This document shows, one piece after another, positions 1 through 5,116 of a stretch of DNA of 5,116 bases (position 1 is its first letter; each line of letters starts with the position of its first letter). This DNA is from an uncultured Verrucomicrobiota bacterium (GTDB lineage Bacteria > Verrucomicrobiota > Kiritimatiellia > RFP12 > UBA1067). The notes beneath the pieces are model-generated. The model worked only from the letters and a program-made list of their open reading frames with translations. It made no database searches and had not been told where the DNA came from. Where the stretch lies: contig CALZAJ010000126.1 of the NCBI GenBank assembly GCA_945613785.1, positions 1-5,116 on the forward strand, read 5' to 3'. The translations under genes were made by a program, and so were the position numbers.

Positions 1-873
1 ACGAACGACGGGGACAAGCTCTCCGCGTACCTCACGCTCCGTTACGTCCTCGTGCAGCTCGCGAAGGTCGCCGCGCCGTTCACGCCGTTCATCGCCGAGG
101 AGATCTACCGCAACCTGAAGGGTGCGTCCGATCCCGCGTCGGTGCATCTCTGCGACTTCCCGACCGCGAACGCCGCGGCTCGTGACCTCGCGCTCGAGAA
201 GCGCATGGCCGACGTGCAGGCTGCGGTCGAACTCGGCCGCCGTCTGCGCGCCGACAACGATCTCAAGGTCCGCCAGCCGCTCGCGGTGCTCAAGCTCGCC
301 GGTGGCGACGTGAAGGGCCTTGAGGAACTGATCGAGGACGAGCTCAACGTCAAGAACGTCGCGTTCATCGCTGATGAGACCGAGCTCTGCGAGGTCACGT
401 TCAAGGCGAACTTCAAGACGCTCGGCAAGAAGTGCGGCGCCAAGATGAAGGCCGTCGCCGCTGGTATTGCCGCGCTCAAGTCCTTCTCGGGCTCGACGAC
501 GATCGAAGGCATCGAGCTGACAGCTGACGATGTGCTGGTTACGCGCAAGCCGAAGGAAGGCCTTGTGGTCGCCTCGCAGGGTGCGATCGTGGTCGGACTC
601 GAGACGGCGCTCACGCCCGAACTCATCAGCGAAGGCCTCGCCCGCGAATTCGTCTCGAACGTCCAGTCCATGCGCAAGGAGGCCGATTTCGAGGTCACCC
701 AGCGCATCGCGCTCACGGTCGAGGCCGATGACGAGATGAAGGCCGCGCTCACGACGCACGCCGACTACGTGAAGGCCGAGACGCTTGCCGTCGAACTGAC
801 CTTCGCCGCGGCCGCCGCCGAGGCGATCGAGCTCAACGGCCATGCCACGAAGATCGCCGTCGCCAAGGCGTGA
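1..873 (+). CDS. ileS: Isoleucyl-tRNA synthetase, C-terminal 290 residues (5' end outside window)
   Basis: Isoleucyl-tRNA synthetase is a cytoplasmic class I enzyme that joins isoleucine to tRNA-Ile. Only its C-terminal part is here; the HIGH and KMSKS catalytic motifs and the editing domain lie upstream, so catalysis cannot be checked. Fragment residues 22-40 (KVAAPFTPFIAEEIYRNLK) and 80-94 (RRLRADNDLKVRQPL) are hallmarks of the class I Ile/Val/Leu anticodon-binding helical domain. Residues 115-152 (NVKNVAF, then NFKTLGKKCGAKMKAV) and 211-236 (EGLAREFVSNVQSMRKEADF, then EVTQRI) are typical of the C-terminal extension of clade-2, eukaryote-like IleRS. The only cysteines are isolated (LCDF, LCEV, KKCG), so the C-terminal zinc cluster of E. 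coli-type IleRS is absent. The gene ends in TGA at 871-873. Codons are strongly C/G-ending (18 of 20 codons in 241-300), as expected for a highly expressed gene. Identification is secure; the clade is judged from motifs. Confidence 0.96.
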   Translation, partial: TNDGDKLSAYLTLRYVLVQLAKVAAPFTPFIAEEIYRNLKGASDPASVHLCDFPTANAAARDLALEKRMADVQAAVELGRRLRADNDLKVRQPLAVLKLAGGDVKGLEELIEDELNVKNVAFIADETELCEVTFKANFKTLGKKCGAKMKAVAAGIAALKSFSGSTTIEGIELTADDVLVTRKPKEGLVVASQGAIVVGLETALTPELISEGLAREFVSNVQSMRKEADFEVTQRIALTVEADDEMKAALTTHADYVKAETLAVELTFAAAAAEAIELNGHATKIAVAKA

Positions 874-885
874 CGCGTCTGTCTT

Positions 886-2082
886 ATGCAAGGCTTCTCG
901 GTCATTCTGGCCGCCCTGTTTGGCTGTTTCGTCTATTTCCTGGGCGCGATGAGCCGCGTGGCCGTGCCGGGCATGGCCTTCGAGCTCATCATGGCCGATT
1001 ACGGATTCACGGCCGATCAGATTGCGATGTTGCCGAGTGCCGGCGTGATCGGGTGCATGGCCTCTATCGGCGTTGCCGGACTGCTTGTCGACCGATATGG
1101 TTGGGCGAGGATGCTGCTTGTCGGTTCGCTTGTCCAGGCGTTGGGTTACATTCCTGTTCATGAAAGTTCGAGACTCCCTTGGATGCTGGCGGGCGAGTTC
1201 GTCAATGGCGGGGGCCGGACAATCGTCTATCTGGCCATTCTCAAGTTGTTTGACGTCTCGTTCTCCCGCAAGAACTTCGCCGCATTGATCGGCATCTTCT
1301 ATATCTTCGCCTATGGTGGCACACTGAGTGCAAGCGAGGCGTTTCCCTGGTTGATGGACCTCTGTGGCACCTGGCAGCTGGCGGCACGGGCGGTCAACTT
1401 CGGGACGCTGGCCGGCGCACTGTTGATCGCCATCGCGCTGTCCGTCGGCCTTCGGTCACGGACGAACGCCGTCGCCGAGACATCCGACGGGGGATGTAAG
1501 CTGTTCGCCTGGGCGAACCTGAAAGGGGCCTTCGCTTCGCCGATTGCGTGTACGGCCTTAATCGCCGCCGGACTGAATATTGCCATCTATTGGAGCTTCC
1601 TAACCGTCAGTGCGGGACCTTATCTCCGGTCAATTGACCAGGTGGGACTGCTCCGCGCGATGAACGGGATTGTGATGTTCGGCATGGTGGCGATGGGAAG
1701 TGTCAGTCTGTTCTTCGGCAATGCGCGTCGTCCGTTCTTCCTTTGGGGAAGCAGCGCTCTTGTCGCAGGTTTTGCCGCGCTCCTGGCGGGATCACCGATT
1801 CTGGGATGTGTGCTGATTGGCGCAGGCTACGGTGTCACAAGCGTGTTGCTGGCAGGGACGAAGGAGTGTGTCCCCGTTGCGTTTATGGCCAGTGCGATTG
1901 GTTTTACGAACTTTTTTGCGAACATTGTTCAGGTCGGTGCCAATCAAGCGAGCGGAATTCTGATGGAGACAGACAAAATGGGCTATGGCGCAATATTTGC
2001 ACTTTATCTCGCTCTTTCGACAGTTTCTCTCGTTGCCGCGGTGTGGCATTGCCTGATTCGCCGTCGCCCAGCGGTCTCGTGA
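886..2082 (+). CDS. Major facilitator superfamily (MFS) transporter, 12 predicted membrane helices, substrate unknown
   Basis: This is an inner-membrane secondary transporter of 398 residues, the usual MFS length. Hydrophobic segments lie near residues 4-22, 50-68, 76-92, 97-121, 131-150, 171-189, 217-240, 256-277, 283-301, 304-324, 333-358 and 366-390: two sets of six around a polar loop at about 190-213. MFS motif A is clear between helices 2 and 3 (G65-LLV-D69-R70-Y-G72-WA-R75). Charged residues inside or near helices (R24, E34, E104, R111, E151) might contribute to substrate or proton coupling, but no substrate can be named. The ATG at 886 is the first ATG/GTG/TTG after the ileS stop in this frame; only four codons separate them. 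No Shine-Dalgarno sequence is in range (AAGG at 865-868 is 17 nt away), so translation may be coupled to ileS or leaderless-like. Codons become A/T-ending toward the 3' end (7 of 20 GC-ending in 1981-2040). Family certain, function unknown. Confidence 0.9.
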   Translation: MQGFSVILAALFGCFVYFLGAMSRVAVPGMAFELIMADYGFTADQIAMLPSAGVIGCMASIGVAGLLVDRYGWARMLLVGSLVQALGYIPVHESSRLPWMLAGEFVNGGGRTIVYLAILKLFDVSFSRKNFAALIGIFYIFAYGGTLSASEAFPWLMDLCGTWQLAARAVNFGTLAGALLIAIALSVGLRSRTNAVAETSDGGCKLFAWANLKGAFASPIACTALIAAGLNIAIYWSFLTVSAGPYLRSIDQVGLLRAMNGIVMFGMVAMGSVSLFFGNARRPFFLWGSSALVAGFAALLAGSPILGCVLIGAGYGVTSVLLAGTKECVPVAFMASAIGFTNFFANIVQVGANQASGILMETDKMGYGAIFALYLALSTVSLVAAVWHCLIRRRPAVS

Positions 2083-2154
2083 GCCGCGTGAGCGAAAAAA
2101 ATTCTTTTGTCAGAAAATTCCGTCTGCCTCGAGTAAGGGATGAAAGGGACATTC
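2083..2154 (+). other. 72-nt intergenic gap with an A/T-rich patch
   Basis: This spacer separates the transporter stop from the macroglobulin start. It contains a run of seven A (2095-2101) followed by TTCTTTT (2102-2108) and further A/T up to about 2120, in strong contrast with the GC-rich surroundings. Such a patch could mark a promoter or the end of a transcript, but I find neither a convincing -35/-10 pair nor a stem immediately followed by a T-run. Whether the macroglobulin gene has its own promoter is open. Confidence 0.5.
2143..2148 (+). promoter_or_regulatory. Ribosome binding site AAAGGG for the alpha-2-macroglobulin gene
   Basis: AAAGGG ends 6 nt before the ATG at 2155, a good Shine-Dalgarno position. 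It decides between two in-frame starts. The earlier ATG at 2140 overlaps the purine run TAAGGGA (2134-2140), which leaves only about 1 nt after AAGG and is too close for normal initiation. An in-frame TAA at 2134-2136 closes the frame just upstream, so no start earlier than 2140 is possible. Confidence 0.7.
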
Positions 2155-5116
2155 ATGCAAAAGAAAAACATCCTCCTCGGTGCAATTATCGCACTCCTCG
2201 CGGCTGCAACGGTCAGCTCGACTTGCGTTGCCGTTCGTTTGAATAATCGGCTCAATAAGCTCGAAAATGATCATTTAGAGATGAAAGTGGCGGGGTCTGT
2301 CCCCAATCCTAACACCCCAACGTCCTCTCACCCCAACGCCCGAACGTCCCCGTCCCCCACCCCCCACCACGCCCAGACCCAAACGGTGGCGAAGACCGAA
2401 TACCATGAGATGAAGGTGCTTGCGGCCTCTACGTTGGGCGATGACGACCGTGAAGTGAAGCTCGAGCTGTCCGAGCGACCGGACATGGAGGTGGTTCGTC
2501 AGTATGTGTCGGTTGAGCCGTTGGCATCTGGTACTTTGGCGTTTCGACAGGGTGAGGGCTGGAATTCAAGACTGGGCAAGTCGGTCCCGACACTCAGTGT
2601 CGTCGGTGATTTTGCGCACCGCACGAACGTGACGTTGCGCGTTCGTAAGGGCTTCCCGATGGCAGGGGTGACCGCCTCCTCAAACGTTGTCGTGAACGCC
2701 TTGCTGCAGGACTACACATATTCGTTCGTGCGCAAAGATCGCAAGCCGTCCCTTGAATTCCCGCACACGGGTCGTTATCTTCCGCCCATGGGCAATCGGA
2801 GTCTGTTGCTGGAAGGTGTGAACATCCAGAATGTCCGTACGGACATTCTCCGCATTCCTTCCGCCAATGTCGTTCACTTCCTCTCGTTGGACGAAGGCGC
2901 GTATGATCACATCTACGCCAGGCGGATGTGGTGGGATAAGAATGAGTCGTTTGCCGAAGATCTGGCGGGGGAGGCCTGGACGGTGACGAACCGTTTGCAG
3001 AACGTGCTGAACACGGCGGAGAAGTTCGCGGTCTCGCTTGTCCCTCCGACGGGCATCGCTTCCAATGGCGTCTTTCTCGTGTCCGCAGTCAGTGCGGATG
3101 AGCGGACGGGGTTTGAGGGGGTGAGTGATGCGTGGCATTACCATACGGATGTTTCTGATACGAAGGTGTTACGAGTCGTCTGTGTGACGGACCTCGGGCT
3201 GAGTGTTCGGAGTGTCGGGACGGATTTGGGCGTGTGGGTGACCTCCCTGACGAAAGGCCAGCCGGTTCCCGGTGCACAGGTCGAGCTCTATACGAAGGCG
3301 AATGTGCTGGTGGCGAAGGGCGTGACGGATGCGAAGGGCTGGTGCAGCCCCGCGCGCATCGACAAGGGCGAGGCGTTTGCCGTGGTCCTCAGGAGTGCGG
3401 ACGGATCCGACATGACGTTCCTCGCGCTGACCAATGTCATCGATGAGGAGGAACCCTCTTCGGACGGCTCCGATTATCTCGCCGAGAACGAATGTGAGGC
3501 GTTTGTGTGGACGGATCGCGGCATCTATCGCCATGACGAGAAGATCTTCTTCCAGGCGATCTTCCGCAACGGCAAGGGCGTGGCGCCGAAGCCTTTCCCG
3601 GTTTCGGTTGAGCTGAAGAATCCTTTTAACCGCGTCTCTGACAAGAAGACGATGATGATGGACGCGGATGGCGTTCTCTCGGACGATTCCTTCTCGGTCC
3701 CGGCGGACCAGATGAGCGGAACGTGGCATCTTGTCGTGTGTACGCCAGGCAAGGAGTCCGTCTGTCTTGGTCGGCGTGATATCAAGATCGAGGAATTCGC
3801 GCCGCCGCAGGTTCGTGTGCAGGTGAAGGCATCCGAGAATCTGCGGCCGCAGGAATTCGCCTTCGATCTCCTCGCCGAGCACCTCTACGGCGGACCTGCC
3901 AAGACACTTCGCTGCGACGGCGCCGTGGTGTTCAAGGACGCGCCGTTCGAGCCTGAGGGATGGAAGGGCTTCCTGTTCGGCGATGCCGAGCGTTCGCTCA
4001 AGCCCAATTTCCGCCGTCTGCCGAAGATGCGGTTGAATGACAAGGGCGCCTGTCGCTTCGTCGCACCGATCTGGTCGGACTCCGGTCTGCCGCGGGCCGC
4101 GGTCAAGGTGACTGCCCAGGGGACCGTCTTCGAGGACGGCGGACGTCCCGCGACGGCTCGCAAGAGCGTCGTCGCCCACTACTATCCCTATTACATCGGC
4201 GCGACTCTCGACGGCTGGCTGAGGCGTCCTGCGGCCGGTTTCCCGAAAGTCGAGCTTGCCTGTGTGATGCCGGACGGCAAGCGCCTCGCCGAGGCGAAGC
4301 GGTTGGAGGTCAAGATCACGCGCATCGACAGCTGCTACAGCTACAAGCGCGACAGCCGCGGCTGGGCCACCTGGCACTGTGATCGCGTGCGGGTTCCAGT
4401 CGTCGACGAGATGTCGATCCGCACGCGGGCGGACGGCAATACGACGCTCACCCTGCCGATTGAGAAGTGCGGCGACTACATCGTGACGGTGACGGATCCC
4501 GAGACGGAGGTCTCGTTCGGTCGTCAGTTCTATCTCAGCGATTGGGGCGATGAGTCCGTCCGTGCGCCGATGTCCAATCCCTCCGTCGTCGCGATCTCGG
4601 CGGACAAGCCGTTTTATCGCGTCGGTGAGACGCCGCGACTCGTCGTGAAGAGTCCGTTCTCGGGCGCGGCGCTCCTGACGGTGACGCGCGACCGTCTCGT
4701 CTATCAGGAGGTCCTGACGCTGACCAATGCGACGAGCGAAGTCGTTCTGCGGCCGATCGAACAGGACTGGGCCCCGAACGTGCAGGTCCATCTTTCGGTC
4801 ATCCAGAGCGTCGAGGCGAACGCGAAACGTCTGGCGGTCCGTGCGCATGGTGACGCGACGATCTCCGTCCGTCCGATCGAGCGTGAGATCCCCGTCACGG
4901 TTGCCGCGGAAATCGCCGGCCGCGGCGCCAATGGCCAGGGCACGAAGCTGATCGTCGACTTCGTGGCGTCGGGGGCTCGCCAGGCGACGGTCACGGTCGT
5001 GGACGAAGGCATCAATCTCCTGACGGGCGAGCCGTTGCCGTGTCCGTCGGAGTGGCTGGCGCGTCCCCGCGGCTGGGTGGACCGTCTTTACGATCTTTAC
5101 GGACGCATCCTGCCGG
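2155..5116 (+). CDS. Bacterial alpha-2-macroglobulin family protein (YfaS/YfhM-like), N-terminal 987 residues, 3' end outside window
   Basis: Bacterial alpha-2-macroglobulins are envelope proteins thought to trap proteases attacking the periplasm. The frame is open with no stop from 2155 to the window end; the family is usually about 1,500-2,000 residues, so a third or more is missing. Residues 6-20 are a hydrophobic export/anchor segment after QKKN; C24 follows SST, a poor lipobox. L29, L33, L36 and M43 have coiled-coil spacing, and residues 48-77 form a Pro/Ser/Thr/His-rich tether. Residues about 85-340 resemble the N-terminal MG domains (GRYLPPMGNRSLLLEGVN). VTDLGLSVRS with GVWVTSL and GQPVPGAQVEL (from 344) matches the bMG3-type domain. 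FVWTDRGIYRHDE (450-462) to EEFAPP (546-551) is the MG2 domain. SADKPFYRVGE, GAALLTVTRDRL (837-848) and QDWAPNV (870-876) match the bait-region (A2M_BRD) domain. VVDEGINLLTG (948-958) and LYDLYGRILP lead into the part before the thioester domain, so the CxEQ thioester cannot be checked. Start 2155 is chosen for its ribosome site; ATG 2140 would add MKGTF. Confidence 0.93.
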   Translation, partial: MQKKNILLGAIIALLAAATVSSTCVAVRLNNRLNKLENDHLEMKVAGSVPNPNTPTSSHPNARTSPSPTPHHAQTQTVAKTEYHEMKVLAASTLGDDDREVKLELSERPDMEVVRQYVSVEPLASGTLAFRQGEGWNSRLGKSVPTLSVVGDFAHRTNVTLRVRKGFPMAGVTASSNVVVNALLQDYTYSFVRKDRKPSLEFPHTGRYLPPMGNRSLLLEGVNIQNVRTDILRIPSANVVHFLSLDEGAYDHIYARRMWWDKNESFAEDLAGEAWTVTNRLQNVLNTAEKFAVSLVPPTGIASNGVFLVSAVSADERTGFEGVSDAWHYHTDVSDTKVLRVVCVTDLGLSVRSVGTDLGVWVTSLTKGQPVPGAQVELYTKANVLVAKGVTDAKGWCSPARIDKGEAFAVVLRSADGSDMTFLALTNVIDEEEPSSDGSDYLAENECEAFVWTDRGIYRHDEKIFFQAIFRNGKGVAPKPFPVSVELKNPFNRVSDKKTMMMDADGVLSDDSFSVPADQMSGTWHLVVCTPGKESVCLGRRDIKIEEFAPPQVRVQVKASENLRPQEFAFDLLAEHLYGGPAKTLRCDGAVVFKDAPFEPEGWKGFLFGDAERSLKPNFRRLPKMRLNDKGACRFVAPIWSDSGLPRAAVKVTAQGTVFEDGGRPATARKSVVAHYYPYYIGATLDGWLRRPAAGFPKVELACVMPDGKRLAEAKRLEVKITRIDSCYSYKRDSRGWATWHCDRVRVPVVDEMSIRTRADGNTTLTLPIEKCGDYIVTVTDPETEVSFGRQFYLSDWGDESVRAPMSNPSVVAISADKPFYRVGETPRLVVKSPFSGAALLTVTRDRLVYQEVLTLTNATSEVVLRPIEQDWAPNVQVHLSVIQSVEANAKRLAVRAHGDATISVRPIEREIPVTVAAEIAGRGANGQGTKLIVDFVASGARQATVTVVDEGINLLTGEPLPCPSEWLARPRGWVDRLYDLYGRILP
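2298..2383 (+). repeat. C-run-rich low-complexity tract with a 10-bp direct repeat, coding for the Pro/Ser/Thr/His tether
   Basis: The tract is nearly free of G and has nine runs of three or more C: 2301-2304, 2315-2318, 2331-2334, 2339-2341, 2348-2351, 2354-2358, 2360-2365, 2372-2374 and 2378-2380. CACCCCAACG occurs twice exactly (2313-2322 and 2329-2338), and related AACGTCC units lie at 2319-2325 and 2343-2349. It stays in frame with the macroglobulin gene and encodes residues of the form PNPNTPTSSHPNARTSPSP between the membrane anchor and the first folded domain. It looks like a short sequence grown by slippage or unit duplication, and length variation between strains would be expected. 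Confidence 0.75.
2339..2365 (-). other. Predicted G-quadruplex-forming sequence on the complementary strand
   Basis: Read on the minus strand, the runs are G6 (2365-2360), T, G5 (2358-2354), AC, G4 (2351-2348), ACGTTC, G3 (2341-2339). Four runs of at least three G with loops of 1, 2 and 6 nt satisfy the usual four-run quadruplex pattern with loops up to 7. Further G-runs continue on both sides. The G-rich strand is the template strand of the macroglobulin gene, so a fold would form in DNA and not in its mRNA; the plus strand could form a C-rich i-motif. The pattern match is certain; folding in the cell and any role are not shown. Confidence 0.55.
2828..2849. repeat. Perfect 22-bp palindrome inside the macroglobulin gene
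   Basis: The half-site AGAATGTCCGT (2828-2838) is followed directly by its exact reverse complement (2839-2849), with CGTACG at the centre. All 11 pairs match; the next pair outward (C at 2827, C at 2850) does not. It lies in codons for QNVRTDIL of the N-terminal MG region. In RNA it could form a 9-bp stem with a GUAC loop; in DNA it has the form of a homodimer binding site. I do not recognise it as the operator of any specific regulator. Confidence 0.8.

Noticed and set aside
105..752. 215-codon minus-strand open frame opposite ileS
   Set aside because: Ser/Ala/Arg-rich low-complexity product fully inside a confidently identified gene; a codon-bias shadow.
799..822. GC-only run GCCGCGGCCGCCGCCGAGGC in ileS
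   Set aside because: It simply encodes an alanine stretch (FAAAAAEA) with GC-rich codons near the C-terminus.
960..978. 19-nt imperfect inverted repeat GGCCGTGCC-G-GGCATGGCC near the transporter start
   Set aside because: One G-T pair, made only of common GC-rich words and located in membrane-segment codons; expected by chance at this base composition.
2071..2108. Possible intrinsic terminator after the transporter (GCGG...CCGC stem at 2071-2087, later TTCTTTT)
   Set aside because: The stem has only about six pairs with a bulge, overlaps the stop codon, and the T-rich run starts 15 nt after the stem with seven A in between, so it does not fit the stem-then-T-run form.
2107..2135. Possible promoter: TTGTCA (2107-2112) as a -35 box
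   Set aside because: One mismatch to TTGACA, but the sequence 16-18 nt downstream (around CGAGTA) does not resemble TATAAT, and the region is too short and A/T-rich to give weight to a single box.
4151..4171. Hairpin-like stretch with a GCAA loop inside the macroglobulin gene
   Set aside because: Eight pairs interrupted by a bulge in GC-rich coding sequence; no repeat elsewhere in the window and no supporting context.
3169..4848. Long (559-codon) open frame on the minus strand
   Set aside because: It is antisense to the macroglobulin coding region, whose translation matches family motifs throughout. Its product is Arg/His/Asp-rich with no recognisable domain, as expected from reading GC-biased codons backwards.

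Overview
The window holds three genes, all on the + strand and all in the same reading frame (codon starts at positions 1, 4, 7...). In order they are the 3' end of an isoleucyl-tRNA synthetase gene (1-873, cut at its 5' side), a complete 12-helix major facilitator superfamily transporter (886-2082), and the first 987 codons of a large bacterial alpha-2-macroglobulin-like protein (2155 to the window end, still open). Only two short non-coding gaps exist, 12 nt and 72 nt. No tRNA, rRNA, CRISPR array, insertion sequence or phage gene is visible.

Organism: the DNA is GC-rich and the genes are tightly packed, so it is bacterial. The synthetase tail lacks the C-terminal zinc-binding cysteine cluster of the E. 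coli-type enzyme and carries the motifs of the second (eukaryote-like) IleRS clade. An envelope-anchored alpha-2-macroglobulin implies a Gram-negative-type cell. Together these fit something like the Planctomycetota/Verrucomicrobiota/Kiritimatiellota/Lentisphaerota group, but that is a low-confidence inference. Other lineages with clade-2 IleRS cannot be excluded.

Layout and relations: the transporter starts 12 nt after the synthetase stop with no Shine-Dalgarno-like sequence in range, so the two are probably co-transcribed, perhaps with coupled translation. A 72-nt gap with an A/T-rich patch and a good ribosome binding site precedes the alpha-2-macroglobulin gene. That protein is predicted to be membrane-anchored and exported: a hydrophobic N-terminus, a short leucine-zipper-like stretch, a Pro/Ser/Thr/His tether, then the macroglobulin domains up to the point just before the thioester domain. 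The three products have no obvious shared pathway; this looks like ordinary chromosomal gene order with a housekeeping gene followed by envelope genes.

I do not see a clearly new biological system. The most unusual sequence features are a perfect 22-bp palindrome inside the macroglobulin gene (2828-2849), and a C-run-rich tract in its tether codons (2301-2380) whose complementary strand matches a G-quadruplex pattern. Lesser points are a cysteine-rich macroglobulin body and a local drop in codon GC around the transporter/macroglobulin junction.
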